64,000 nucleotides of DNA from Acanthaster planci (taxonomy: Eukaryota; Echinodermata; Asteroidea; Valvatida; Acanthasteridae): assembly GCF_001949145.1 (NCBI RefSeq), contig NW_019091362.1, positions 9,849,664 to 9,913,663 on the forward strand, given 5' to 3'. Below are positions 38,901 to 52,500 of the stretch, one piece after another. A program made the position numbers and the translations under genes. The notes beneath the pieces are model-generated. The model was not told where the DNA came from and did not search any database. It saw nothing but the letters and a program-made list of their open reading frames with translations. Within the stretch, counting starts at the first letter, position 1. Every line of letters starts with the position of its first letter.

Positions 38901-39390
38901 TTCACCTTGAGACATTGTTAGTAACTTGATTTTTAAGTCTGCTGCGGGTGTAAACGATGGTTAATTGTTTTACTTGTAACACAACAGATGTAATAAATAT
39001 ATATATGTCAGTTTGCCGCAAGTCTGTCGGGATGGGGTACACGGAGCTGTTTGTTGGTCTATTTATCTTTATACACAGGTGTTGTTATTTGGGTCTTGTT
39101 GTAATGTAACTATGTTGCAAACTCATTGGTGACTGGGGTGTAAATCTGGGGAAGTTATAGACGACTCGGGGTAATAATTTACAACAATAATCTTTTTCTA
39201 GTTAACCGGGGAAGGGCAAGTTGTCTGTTGGTCCATTATCATTGTCTAATTGTTACTTGTCTTGCATTATGTGTATGGTGCTGTAGTAGTTACTTTAGTG
39301 TGTACTATGACTGGTTTGTGTTTACTTTTGCCATGCTATAGGAGAACTGCTAGACCGTGATTCACCTGTATAGTGTAATTCAACCACCAG

Positions 39391-39561
39391 AATTAGAAGC
39401 CATTACTGCGGTGGCACAAGGCTCGAAAACAGGTGGTACGCGCGCGTTACATGCCTATTTGACCAATAGGGTGTCGTGATTTGCCAACCGCACGCGCGCG
39501 TCAAGCTGAAGAATGTACATGTACATGTGAGTGCGGTTCCACCGCAGTTATGGCGTCTAAT
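39391..39561. mobile_element. MITE-like element with inverted ends and CG-rich core
   Basis: The left end AATTAGAAGCCATTACTGCG plus GTGG matches the reverse complement of the right end CCACCGCAGTTATGGCGTCT plus AA with few differences. Inside, two ACGCGCGCGT palindromes (about 39438-39447 and 39492-39501) sit symmetrically, with ACATGTACATGT near the right end. Confidence 0.55.
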
Positions 39562-40582
39562 CGGATTAATCTATAGAGGCTAGATGCTGTATTATATTGT
39601 CCTCTTATTGTGTGCGAATTCTGTTTGTTTCCTATTCCTAAGTGTAATTTTATTTCCTTTTTACTTACTGTAATATTTTGTACCACCTGCAAAATAATAA
39701 ATGAAATGAATCAAATGAAATACTGCCTTGGCAGCCCTTTTCATACGTCAAGTAACCACAGTAGTTAAAAAAAGTCCCTTTGCGTTGTGTCAGGCGGCGC
39801 CCCAGACGACTATTTTAAGACCTAGCTCTTTCTCAATAAAAAAAAATGATTGAGAAAAAGTGCCAATATATAAGTATCTGAATTACGATAAAAAGTTCAT
39901 GAAGCCTCAGAGACCAGTGATGAAAAACACAGATGCTGTTTGCACGCCAACTTACAAGCACATACATCAGCATCGTGTGTTATGTCAGACACATTGTTGT
40001 CGAGACGAATTGACATTAAAAAGTACACAACTATAACTACGGGGGGGGGGCACCCCAGCGAATGCCCATGCCCCGGGTACCCCCTCCCACTCCCCCTTAA
40101 AATCTCTGTTGAGTTTATCTATGCAGCTTATTTTCTTTTGGTGCCCCCTTGAAAAAAGGTGTGCAACCCAAGGTGCCCTCCCCCCAGAAATTTACCCCTA
40201 GTTACTCCACTGACCTAGATATTTTCTATTTAAAAAAACAAACTCCAAACCCTTTATGTGGATGCCATGAAACACCCCCATTCCCGGGGGAAATGATTGA
40301 CAATGTTTTTTTAAGCCTGTAAAATCCCCTGTTTTCCCGCCAAAATACCCTAAGGCCCAATTGATCCTGCCTAAGTTGGAAGGGCGCTAAACCAACAGAG
40401 TTCAACATCACAACTTGGGCAGTTTCGAAGATGGGTGTTTGAGCTACGCAAACAACATGTCAGCTTCCTTGAACATGTGGGACAAATGGTAGAACTTCCT
40501 GGGGAGAACCTCGGTGCCTGAAAAAGTATGTCTGGTGATTCATTACTGCTTTGTTTTTCATCTCACAGGTTTTAATTGCCAA

Positions 40583-40810
40583 CTAGGCTACACAAAGTAC
40601 TTCATATCTTGTCAACACAGCTTTCTTTTTAGTGTTCTTATGGTACTTTTCACGGTTTCGTGAGTCATACACTGCAGTGGAATTTTGTACCGCCAGCCCG
40701 GCCATGCCGGCCCAGACTATGTGAAGTTCGTCGTCCGCCACACGGTAGACGACGAACCCCACAGTTCTGGGGGTGGAAAGAGTTCCAAAACTTCCATATA
40801 CGGACAACAC
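40583..40810 (-). other. Unrecognised short open frame, possibly an exon
   Basis: A 75-codon minus-strand frame includes SFGTLSTPRTVGFVVYRV and ADDELHIVWAGMAGLAVQ, then a Lys/Arg-rich end. The pattern is strand-like and the core is GC-richer than its surroundings. An ATTAG acceptor precedes it, but no ATG-bearing upstream exon was found. Its 5' edge contains the GTCCGTATATGGAA word that recurs twice on the plus strand near 41000 and 41135, so the start of the frame may be repeat DNA. No known family. Confidence 0.2.
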
Positions 40811-41563
40811 TAATTTTCTCTTGAAGTGTATTAACAGCCATTAGAAAGTGATAACAATTAACATGATTAACATGTCCGAAAAGGTGAAATTTAGCTGGGA
40901 AAATTACCCAATATTTACTTGAAACACTTAAGCAGTTAGGGCCTAAGTGTTTTCAGGCAAATCTCATAGGTTGGTGCACAGAGGCATTGAGGGTTGTCCG
41001 TATATGGAACTCTTTCTGAATCAAATTAAGCGGGGGAAAAGGGGAAACATATGCTCAGAAAGCACTTGGAATTTTGCAGACTTGACTCATATAGGTTTTG
41101 TGAACAACAGGCCAAGTGAAGTGGTGTCAGTACTTGTCTGTATATGGAACTTTTTCCACTCTAACTGATCCGGCTTAATATTTTTTCCCCAGAGTTGTGG
41201 ACTGCAGTTTAACTGGGCAAACAGAGGACATTTATTCCAATTTGATTTTTTGTGAAGTCGAGGCTGCTTGTGATTACTTCCAGCTGTGTATTGATCACTG
41301 ATAGCCCTTTGTGGCTCACATACTGGGCCACCTCCATATACAGGTCATTTTTATTTCAGCCTAACTGGCACCTGCTCGGTTGGGTATGTTATATACTACC
41401 TTATGTTGAGAAAGGAAAGTTTGCTGGCAGAATTGGCAAGAAATTAAACACTGAAAAGTGTTCCCTGACTGTTCTGCATTGTTTTGTGTAGGTAGCTTGG
41501 ATCGGACCAGGCTGAGGCGCTTACATTACTGTCATCCAACTACGGCATCACTGCATTAAAGAA

Positions 41564-44278
41564 ATGCTTGGCCTATCCCTGGCAGTGTGCGCAGGATTGT
41601 GCGCTGCCTGCGCTTCGGCATGTGCCAAACTGGCCATGTCCGGGGAAGAGATTGCTCTCTTGTGTCAGAGCTTGGAGGATGTGGTTACCGTGATGCCTAG
41701 CTGCTCAGTGGTGAGTCCACACGCATGCAAAGTGAAAGACCCCAAGGCGCAGAATGTTCACATCCAAATCCAAGCCTACTTCCTTCACCCTTATCCATTA
41801 ACCCTAACCCCTTAGGGTGTATGTAAAATCGTATTGAAATTGGAGGATTTGGGAGTGTTAGGGTTAATGAGATTTGGGAGAACATTCTCTTTGATGATAT
41901 TTAATTATGTTTTCCCGTCATCTTGACTCCAATTTTATGAAATTTGGACTAACTTCAATCTTTTGGTGGCCCATCGGGCCAGTGGGAAGTGCACCGCACT
42001 GGCCGTCATGAAAATTTAGTGGCCCTAGCCCCGGGTTGAGTACATGTAATGAAATCTATCAGGCCGATTACACATGCCCATTTGCATCAGTCAAACTTCA
42101 GCTGATTGGCCAGCCTGGCTGTATTTAAATGCAGGTTTTGAGGCCAAAGAAAACTAGTTCTGCTTCTGGTTACGCGACCGATCCTAAATTTTTGGCCCGA
42201 CTGTAAAATTTATATCAGTAAGTTCAAAAAGCACATTTGAAATTTTAAAAAAAGGAAAAAAATCCAGTCTTTCCCGTCTTCACCAAATACCTCTCAGCAA
42301 TTTTTTCCCACATCTAGAAGCTTGTATTTTTTGTTTGCCTGCTTACATTCGCAACATTTGGAAAGAAAAGTCTGTTATTTTCACAAGTTCCTTCACATTT
42401 TGCTATCACGGTGGTTAAAATGTGCACACAATATTGCTCGATGCATACATGTAGAAGCAAGGCTTCATTGGTTCCCGCTGCACCCTGCCACAACCAGAGA
42501 AGGCATGATGGTAACGCAGCAACCAGTCCAGGCATCCCAGTCAAAATAGTGTTGTACAATGCACCGTATAGTACACACACGCAACTCAACAGCTGCACAT
42601 TGAAAACAAAATGATGTTGCAGGAAGATTTCTGCACGTTAATTCCCAGAACTTGATCTGTTGTCTACATATGTATTTTTTTTGTTCACAAATTCAATTCC
42701 AGGTCATATTGCTTGTACTTGATGATCAGCCTGATGCGGACTCAACGAGACATGACCTTTAAAAGTTTCTTTGGTATCCGTAGGAGAAAACGTTAAACTG
42801 GCATTGTTAGGAAATGATACCGGCCAACATATCAGTACTCAGGTCATTCGTACATGTATGAGCTGTATGCACAACTGTGCAGTGAACAGAATGTCATGCC
42901 GCAGGCCACTAGTGTATGTGGCACACGAGCCAGGCCCATTATAGCAGGCAATCACGGCCGCGCGGACTGTGGAATTATACCATGAACTCTAAAGTGCTGT
43001 GCCGGTGATTTGAAAGATGAGTCATAAAATGTGATGAAAGTTTTGAAAATGTGGCAATGTTCCTCAAATGACCAAAGTCCCACCGGGCCATCGTATTTGG
43101 AGAATGCAGTGGCCCAATGAATTTTTTGATGGCCCCAGGCCAGCGGACCGCCGTTAATTTCGACCCCTGCTGGAGAAAGATAATGAAAACAGGCTCCATG
43201 TCTTTCAGATGGGATGTCTTGACTTTGTTGCATAATGGCAGTAAGCAGACTAGACCAAATTTGTAACACACCAAAGAACCACTCGGCCAGGACTAAACAC
43301 ATCAGACAGAGAATCGGTAAAAAGATTGAAGTGGTTTGGCCTTGCCACAAGCATACCACACACATGACATTTAAAACCAGGACTTCTGAGAAGGCAAGGC
43401 CAAAAGGAAAAGACCCAGAGGCCGTCCATCAAGACGATGGCTAGACTGCATCTTACAGGTCTGCAGATTAAGATAAATTGCAAGAAATAAGTGATGTGGT
43501 ATGGCTTGCTACTGACAGGAAAATTTGGAACAACATACAGAAGCCATCGTAGGGTCTTCTATCCATGTGGACGGCATAAGTAAATAAGTTCCCATGCAAC
43601 CCTTTTAATTTCTATCCATTTAATTTCTCCAACCAGGTCACGACCATTCTACGATGGGTGTCCTTCTTCTTCTTGTTTCTTTTCAATGCGGTCATGTGGA
43701 CCTTGTTTGTCAAGTCACTGCAGCTGTCCAGATCTTCGCTGGAGGCCACCATAACAAACAGCTCAGCCAACTTGTTCTTTACGGTGAGTCGCCTACCCCT
43801 CTTATAAGGTTAACCATTGAAATGTTATCTTGAAATGGTTTATGTGCAGCAAGTTGATTGCACACTGTAGATATGCTAGTCTTACTGTCTTATGCTAGGG
43901 GAGGCAGATGGTGGACATGTGATTTAAGCTTGTGTCCTTGAGCAGGTGCCTTTACTTCAATGCTTTATTTCCACCAATGAATAATCTGAGGGGACAGGTT
44001 ACTGTCTTTAATCATAGCAAAATACGACAGAGAGGGAAATTGTCTTGGTTGTGCCTTCTTGAGCACCACTGTGAGTGTGTATTTCATCTACATCTGTACA
44101 TACGGATCACTCAGAATTTCATAACTCTTGGGGTGTGTCTTTCTCGCATCAGGCAGTGATTGGTTATTTGGTGTTTGGTGAGTCCCTGTCGCTGACGTGG
44201 GGTCTGGGATCCACGCTCATCATCCTAGGCCTATGGCTGATTCATAGAGGTGGGAGGACAAAAGAGAAAGAGAGATGA
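41564..44278 (+). CDS. TMEM42: TMEM42-like four-helix membrane protein
   Basis: Exons 41564-41710, 43637-43783 and 44153-44278 (TGA) join in phase 0 to give 139 aa. The ATG at 41564 is the first after an in-frame TGA about 45 bases upstream. Four hydrophobic segments are visible: residues about 3-24 (LSLAVCAGLCAACASACAKL), 52-72 (LRWVSFFFLFLFNAVMWTLF), 82-106 and 111-129 (LGSTLIILGLWLIHRGG). The segments FNAVMWTLFVKSLQLS and GYLVFGESLSLTWG match the TMEM42 pattern, a half-length member of the EamA/drug-metabolite-transporter fold. The C-terminus ends RGGRTKEKER. The transported substrate, if any, is unknown for the family. The protein is slightly shorter at the N-terminus than the human one. 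Confidence 0.85.
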
Positions 44279-46511
44279 GAAAGTTGAGAAAGACGCTGAT
44301 GCCCTGGAAGACTTTAAGAAAGTACGCAGCTACTTTTGTAACTTTATGAAAAGGTAGATTCATTTCTCTGTGAGCCTCAGTCCAGTGGAAGTGATGTGTA
44401 AGCCTTTGGTCTGCTGCATTAGTGGTGTTGGCTTTTTGGAGGGACTGTAGAGGGCACTGTGCATTATGCCCGTCAGAGCTAAGGGAGGTTGCTCTGATGT
44501 CAAGGCAGCTTGTCTCCCTTGTTAAACCAATGAGCGAACGAAAGAGTAGTGAACACCAAGCATCTTAAAGTGTAACGAGCCACCGGGACCGATGAAAATT
44601 CTGCCTTCTTTTCGGATTGGCCAAGCTAACAAGTAAGTGTAGACATAGCCTGGTGCATGTCATGTCTACACTTACTGTTTTTTTATGGCTTGACCTCTCA
44701 TATTAGACTGATGAACTGTCCCTCTTCGTGCTGTAATGGGACTAATCTGTCACCTACACCATGATGAATAGAACAGATCCTTAATTGATGAGTGTCGGCA
44801 TGACAGATCTCTCTGTTCTAGAGTTGTGTTCATGTGGATGTGGTTCTGTGCACTTCATTGGACGTGCTAAAGCACCAAACAGTATCTGTTGACATTGTGT
44901 TCCATCAGACAACCCTATCACACTTTTTGATTACTCTTAAAGGTTCTAGCTGAAGTTGACCTGTAACAGCAATAGAAATGGTGTACATTGTTAACAGAAA
45001 TGTAGTGTGTGCGGCAACAGGTTGAAATGAAACTTTCACCAGTGTTGTAGCAGTCCTTTGTCATAAGGGCTGTTTTTGCATGTGTCTTACTCTCGGTGTG
45101 ATACAGGAAATTATCTTCATGCAAACTTGAATTCTCAATTCTGATTGGTCGATCCATGGCAACAAACAGCGTGATATATATAACTGTATTGCATGGTTCA
45201 TTTGAAACCCTGCTTAATGGGCTGCTCTAACTCAACGCGTTGCACTATTTTTACGCTGAAAGCGATTTTGATTTAAATTCAAAGATGGCGCCTCACGGCA
45301 TACAGCACACATATGCACTTCATTATTCTGTGTTCCACTTGCACTTGTGTTATAACGAATAAAGAAGCGTGCACATTACTCTCGGATCACTTCATTGCAA
45401 ACGGTCAGCATTTAGCTGTTGGACATCTTGATACTCCCATCCTGAGTACATGGTCACCCGCAAGTCGTACTTCTGCCACTCGCGAACTCAGAAGAGTACT
45501 CGTGTTAACCCAAGGAACATGCTCAAACTCAGCTGAGAGCTGTAATGTCATGTGACTTACAAACTAAATGCGTAGCTTAATTGTGCTTGTAGTCTATATG
45601 AATTTTTCATGTGCCAAGATTTTTAAACCGGTAGAGTTACAGAAAAAATCAGATTAAATTTCTTCTAAAGCAAGCTATTGAGTTGTGGTTACCTTTTGCA
45701 AAATGTAAATGAAGTTGTTACCACCGTGATGTGAACGGTTGAACCCTGACAATGTGGTAGGACCTACAACCATCTGGTATCGCACAAGGCCCTCAACGAG
45801 CAAAACATCAGCGCTCTTGTTCTTTTACAGATAATACTTATCCTTGGAAACTGTAAAGTGATATGCAGGGGTTCTCCGTACGTTTTTTTTACTACTGGCC
45901 AACTGGACCATTGCAGCCATCTTTTGATCAGTCCATCTCGGTCTTAGACTGTAAGGAAAAGCAAACTTGCTCACCGTTTATAGCCCCACGTTGGCTTTAT
46001 GCATGAACAAGAAGAGAACTTTAACCCAATAGTGGTCTCTAGTAGCATGCAAGTGTGGACATTCTGTCCTAGGAGTGGGCACAAATATTGCAAATCCATA
46101 GCATGCTCTTTTGGTACACATGGCACAAGTGGCATTTTATTGCTGTGAGCGTGAGGAGAGCAGATAAAGTGGAAATCAATAGCTAGCCCAGCAACAAAAT
46201 CGTACTCATTTGAATACAATGAGTCTCAACCTCTTCCTTCCCCCATGCGTCGGCCAACAAGGCGATGGTATGACAACAGCGCATTCCCATTTTTCCCTGA
46301 CCATTTCAAACAAACATGTCGCTGTCCGTGAAATAAGGTCGAGAGCCACTCGTCACCAGAATGAAACATACGGTTTAAGGAAATGGCCAATCAAGGAGAC
46401 TCAATGAGAGCATCTCATGAGATGGTTTGATATGGCTCTTGAGCCTCTTGTATCACCGGGCGCGCCGCTCGTCATTCGAGGCTGCATGCCTGAAGAGAGC
46501 CAACATCCTCC
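44279..46511. other. Intergenic region, no recognised gene
   Basis: Between the TMEM42-like gene and the lectin promoter. Only short open frames without splice support. The TMEM42 3' UTR must start here but no clear poly(A) signal stands out. Confidence 0.5.
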
Positions 46512-46521
46512 ATAAATAAAG
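46512..46521 (+). promoter_or_regulatory. Possible TATA-like element of the lectin gene
   Basis: ATAAATAAAG lies about 70 bp upstream of the lectin ATG at 46589, which leaves room for a short 5' UTR. Position and A/T composition are the only evidence. Confidence 0.35.
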
Positions 46522-46588
46522 GCCCCGCTGCATCTGTCTGGCATCATTTGATGCTGTGCTCAGTAAACATCACATCAATATAACCAAG

Positions 46589-49500
46589 ATGAAGCTCCAT
46601 GGTGTCGTTGCAGTTGTAGTCTTCAGTCTGGTGGACGTGGCACTTGGAGGACTGCGTTACCTTGGTGAGAACTGTTTTTAACAGTGTATTTGATCATTTA
46701 TGTACATGTATGACATGCATGCTACTGCCTGAGTCGTTTGCATTCTTTAGTCCTTCAAATTTCTTCCAAAACCTTGAAGATAAGAGAGATCTGAAAAAAG
46801 TATCATTTAAATATTTTTTATAATTTTAAGCTTAGAAAATACAGCTAAATGTAAACTATCGAACCGATTTATACATTTGAAAAGTAATGCTTTCTTTTAG
46901 AAATCATTGATATCAATGTCCTGCCGTGAAACTGAAGCCTTATTCTTTTTTGGGGGGTGTAATTTTGCAGACATTGTGGTCGATCATGTTCGCATTGACG
47001 TGCCCGCTGATGCCACCATCTATGACGGCGGCATCGCCCCGGTGAACTTCTGCACCTACTTCACGCCGGACAATGGGGCGGCTCTGATCCTGAACCGCTT
47101 CGACAGCGAGCGCTACAAGCTGGTGGCCTTCCTGGCCACAGACGACAAGGGCTCCAACCCCACTGCGGTCACGCAAGCGGTCATCCCGTTGGCAGACCAG
47201 CTTCAGCCTCTCACTGATGGAAAACAGGTTTGTTCAAGGAGAGAGAGATATGGTTTGTGGGAGTATACCCAAGAGCTGTATTAAATTACAAGAGTGCCAA
47301 CTTTTCATTCTCCACACATAAAAAATTTGACAGCGTCCTGGGAGCAGACCTTACAAATGCAATGCACGTCTGGCACTGATCCGATAAAAAGTCATGGCAA
47401 AATTTTTGCAGTGTGTACGCGTCCACGTTTCCGTTGTTGGCACTGAACAGAATGAAATGCTGATCCACTGAAATGCTGATTCATTTTCTAGTTTTCCATA
47501 GGTTTGTGCACAAACATTGATGTGCCCAACAGACACCACTTAGTACAGGAGTCCGGGGTCTAGTTTTTATATAAAGTTCTATGGACTTGACCAATCCATT
47601 ACACCAAAAATATGATGTAGGGGCATTTTAGAAACTGGATCTATTTGCTGTTCTGAATGTAACCAGTGTCTCATGAGTAAGCACTCACGAGTTTAAATAC
47701 TGGACTAATACTAATATACTGGATCCTCAGTGTATTTGTCTATCTACATGGATTTGCTTTTCCTTTGTAGGATTTTATCTGTAAGTGGCCATTGTCATCA
47801 GATGGGAAAAGATAGAGTTGCCGAAGCATTGTACAATACATGTAATTCCAAGCAGTTGACTAGTATAATTAAATTGCCCAGAGATGTATAATATATGGCA
47901 GGAAATAGTTCCACTTTATTGAGCTTGGAAATTTACCAGCTGGACTCCTGACTTGCACTGTGACTGAGACATCTTAATATGCACAGGTGCCTAATGCACT
48001 GAAAATTGTTCTCCTCACTTGTGGCCCGGGTTCGATTCCCAGCCTTGGCAATATGTGAGTTAGAGTTGTTTGTTAGCTCTGTCCTGTGCCACGACAGTTT
48101 GTTCTGCTGGTTCTCCGGTTTTTCTCCCCCCTGCAAAAATCAACACAGTCTCTGGCTGGGCTCCGTTGGCAGATATGAGTTGTATGAAAGCTGTCCAGGG
48201 CATCTGTACATATATACAGCCTGACTATTTGTAGTGTAGAGATCTTTACCATACATGACATTGCCACTTACAATAATTATTGATATTTATATTTCTGTTA
48301 TTTAATACCAGTCCTACTTTTGGATAAAAATAGTTACAGCTTCTTATTTGAAACTTAAAAGATTGTAAAAAAATCTGTTAGTTCTAAGTAGCTTATGCAA
48401 GTAGTGACTTGTCGTGGGTTGGGTCACAATTTCTTTCCTTGATACATTTATCTCTTTAGACTTAATGGATTTTTTTTGGTTGTTGTTGTTTGTATAGGTG
48501 ATTCTTTTTGATGCTGATGTGGAGTTTGATCTGACCCATGTGGATTGCTACAATAATCGCTTCCCCTATGCCTGCGTGACCCTGGGCCCGGCCGATGTAT
48601 TGGCCCGTCGCTGGCAGCCAAGTGACTCCTCCGTGGTAACCAAGTGCGTCCCCATCATCTGTAAACCAGGTAGGCAGAGACTGATTTCTGATTGAAAAGC
48701 AAGGTGTCAATGGGAGACACAGTCAGGACACAAGACTCTATCATTGTAGGTATGAACTCAGAGTGGAACACATTGCAACGACGTTTGTGTAGCACACTGC
48801 ACGTATGTGCAAATGTTCACATAAAGTACAGAGGACATCTGACCAACTGTTCTGTACAGATGTCTTTGTTACAGTGGCATCACATCCCCTTCTGCATGTT
48901 TAAACTTCAGCCCAATTGCGTTTTGGCAAATCGTAGCATCCTACTAGTCGAAGAGCTATTCATTGTGCATGTACCGGTATCACCTGCAAGGAAGCAGTCT
49001 GTACAGTCTTCATTTTGGCTGCTGGGCAGTCAGTTAAAATGATTGCCCTCTCTCATGATTTTTATTGCTGGTGAGAGCACTTGGCCAAGGAGGGTTCATG
49101 CCAGCCTAGCCTAGGAACCTGAACTCATATGCTCATGGGGAATTTGGGATGATTATCAAGCATAAGACTACCCATGCAAGATGTTTCTCTTTGTGGTTTG
49201 TTGTTATGGCCAGAGTGCATACAAGGATTTTTGTCATCAATTAGATCTCTATCTTGTGTTTAGAGCCAGGCTTAGGTATTTGCAGGTTGTAAATATCAGG
49301 ATTGAGCATGCAGACAACAGATGTGGCTGGGGCTCTGAAAGCCTAGGTTGGAAGGAGCCTGTCTGACTCTGTCCATAGACTATGGGATTTTGTGCTCCAA
49401 TTTCATAAACTTCACAGGCCCACAAAAGTTGTCGCAGATTGAAAGAGAAAAGATGCACTTAATTGAACCTAAATTTTGACCTTTTGCATGCCTACTGTGA

Positions 49501-52500
49501 ACCTAGTTCGTCATTCATCATCGGTGGCTTTCTTTCACTCTGTCAGAGCCCCTGAGGGTAGATTTGGACTTTGTCGACGTGGACATCCCGCGCCATGCCA
49601 TCATAGTTGACAGCAAAGTCGTGGACGTTTCCCTCTGCGTCTACTTCACACCCAAGGACGGTGCCGCCCAGGACCTAAATGCCCTGGGCGCAGTGGATCG
49701 CTTCAAGCTGACTGCCTTTCTGGCCACCACAGCCAGCGGCGGCGGCAAGACTGCGCCAGTGGTGGGGACCATCAACAAACTGGACCAGACCCAGGTGCTG
49801 ACGGACGGCAAGCAGTTCTCCTTCTATGATGCCCAGTTCTCGTTTGACCTTACACAGGTTGATTGCACGGACGGTGCCTTCCCATACGTGTGCACCACAC
49901 TTTCCGCAGTAGGGCCCTGGGAGCTTACTGCCAATTCAGTGCACACTGTATGCACTCCCATTATCTGTCTTGGTGAGTGGACTAAACTATGTTTCTTGGA
50001 CAGGTTAAACGAACAAATCTGCCAAAGTGAGATATCTCACGTTATTTCAACAACCAATGAGTGCATTAGTTCATGTTTTGTTAATTTTCACGTCAGCAAA
50101 TTTTCTGAGAAGAATTTTTCAAGACGACTTTGCAGTAGTTAAACTCATTACAAACAGTAGTTTTATTTACCGAATGACCCAAACAAAAGGAATCTTCGGA
50201 TTTAAAGTGGCCAAGTATCATGTAGTGTATTTGTATTCGAGCAAATAGGAGGCACGGAACAGGTATCACAAATCCATCAACTCGTTAGAATAAAGTGTGA
50301 ATAATGAACAATTTCATGTACAGTTTAATCCTGAAGAAGTTCCCCCCTGAACATTTTATAAACAAGTGTAGACTTATTCTAGGTAAGAGAAAAAGTTTTG
50401 CACAGTTCAGCACAAAAGATGCAGTATGAAGTGGTACCTGACTAATACTGCTATTGCCATGGAAGCAACCAGTCAGCATTAATGATTTCAGTCTGCTCCG
50501 AGATGGTTACGGACAAAATTTATGGTCTCTGTAACGATGCTTAGTCAAAATTACGATCCCTGACTGTTTCCAAACAGCCCAAGATAACTTCCAGGCACAA
50601 GTTACCTGCGAAGACAGGCAGGTTAGCCTGTCCTGTCCTGCTGGCCAGGGCATCCACATCGCCCACGCCCTGTACGGCCGCATTGTGCCCGGCAACCTCC
50701 TCTGCCCAAGCTCTGCAATCTTGACAACAAAGTGCCTGGCTCCCAACGCCTTGGGCATCGTGCGAGGCCAGTGCGAGGGAAGCACCTCCTGCTCGTTCAC
50801 AGCCAACAACCATCTCTTTGGGGATCCGTGTGGTGGCACCCACAAGTACCTGCACGTGTTCTATCTTTGTAAGTAGGACAACTGGACCCTTGCATTAGAT
50901 CTTGCATTTTCGGCCCGTTGTGTGTAAAAGGCATTTTTTTTTTCAATACCAGAAGAAAAGTACGATTTGGGGTGATAGTTTATTTCCTCTCCTCACCAAC
51001 GTGTGGTAAATACCCCCAAAGTTTAGCCCAACTTCACAGGGAGACCGTAAAGATGAGAAATAAAATTGTCACTTCTTTGAGTCCCCTCCCCCCCCAAAAT
51101 GTGTGGCTTCCTGTCACTTTGGTTTTGGGGCTACCGTTGATGGATATTCTTTATTGACTCTAATTAACAAATCATACAGCCCTACATACAGACCAATAGG
51201 GTACTGAATTGACAAAATGTGCACGCGCTGCAAGAATGGCGTCTCCTCAGATCTGTCCGTACAAACACATTGCATCTTAGATGTATCATGTGTAACACAT
51301 TACAGGGTCTCTGTTCACAAAGTCTCTGCCTTTTACACTTTCAAATATCTGTATACATGTCCTCGACCCCTTCCTTCGCCTCAAAAAAAAAAAAATTCCT
51401 GGAGGACCTGTAGTCTCTTTCCATGACAGGCCGAGAGAAAGCCCTGGTGAAGACGGTGTGCGAGAGAGAGTGGCTGCGTATCGACTGTCCAGCCGGCGTA
51501 GGCATCCGCGTCATCGACGCCAACTATGGCCGCTACTCCGGGGAGAACGTGTGCGGCGCCAGGGGCAACAAGAACTGCGTCTCCCGCAACGCCTTGCCGG
51601 CCGTTCAGACCAAGTGTCAGGGGAAAAGGTGGTGCAAAGTCCCAGCTACTGATGCCTTCTTCAGCGACCCCTGCCCTTCAACGTCCAAGTACCTCAGAAT
51701 CTATTACAAGTGTAAGTGGACAGCTGTTCCCAATACTCAGTCAGGTCCTCTGTTTTCATCATAATGTGCATAAAAGTTCAACCTGCCCTTGTTTCTGATC
51801 TTTAACAAACTAACCAGTAGTAAGCGTTTCTAGAGAAATGTTATGGTACTTTAACTGCAAACAACATGAAACAAACCAACCTTCACTCACTCATTAAGTC
51901 TTGTTTGCTTGTTTTGCTTTTCCCGATTACATCTTCATCAGCAGATGGCAGGTAATGGGGGCCACTCCCCCCCAAAAAAAATGTACCAGGAGCCACAAAA
52001 GCTTTTGGGGGAAAAGTACTGACAGAAATGCTATTTTTTGGTCATTTTAATTCCTCTTGGTTAAAAAGCAGTAACAACCCCCAAAACTTAAAAAAAAAAA
52101 ATTAAGCCCCACCCCTCAGAAAGCCTACAAAAGGTTACATGCAGAATTTTACATTGGGTATCAACAACTTTAATGGTGTGTCATCAATCTGAACGAGAAA
52201 AGCGGCTGTTTGAACAACGTCGCCATGGTCACTTTGAGTCTCAGTCTGCGGGTGTCCCGGGGTGAGCTCAGGTCCAAGTTTCTTGTTTGATTGGTCCACC
52301 AATTCCCTTCTCCGGTCGTTTTCTTTCCACTCAGGTGACTACCCCATCATGCGGCGGAAGTCAGTCTGCCAAGGGCGCAACTTGGGACTGGACTGTGGAT
52401 CTGGGAATGTCATCAAGATAGATTATGCCCTGTACGGCCGGGTGCATGGAAGCGCGGTCTGCAGCAGCAGTGCCTTGAAGGACTTCAACTGTCAAGCTGA

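Larger units (their letters stand above)
30733..41563. other. About 10.8 kb without a recognised gene
   Basis: Apart from the possible first exon at 34161-34251, the MITE at 39391-39561 and the weak candidate exons at 35799-35972 and 40583-40810, I see nothing I can support here. Homopolymer C or G runs occur near 33650, 33790, 37440 and 40040. The 34300-34620 part is more GC- and CpG-rich than its surroundings and could be a promoter area. Confidence 0.5.
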
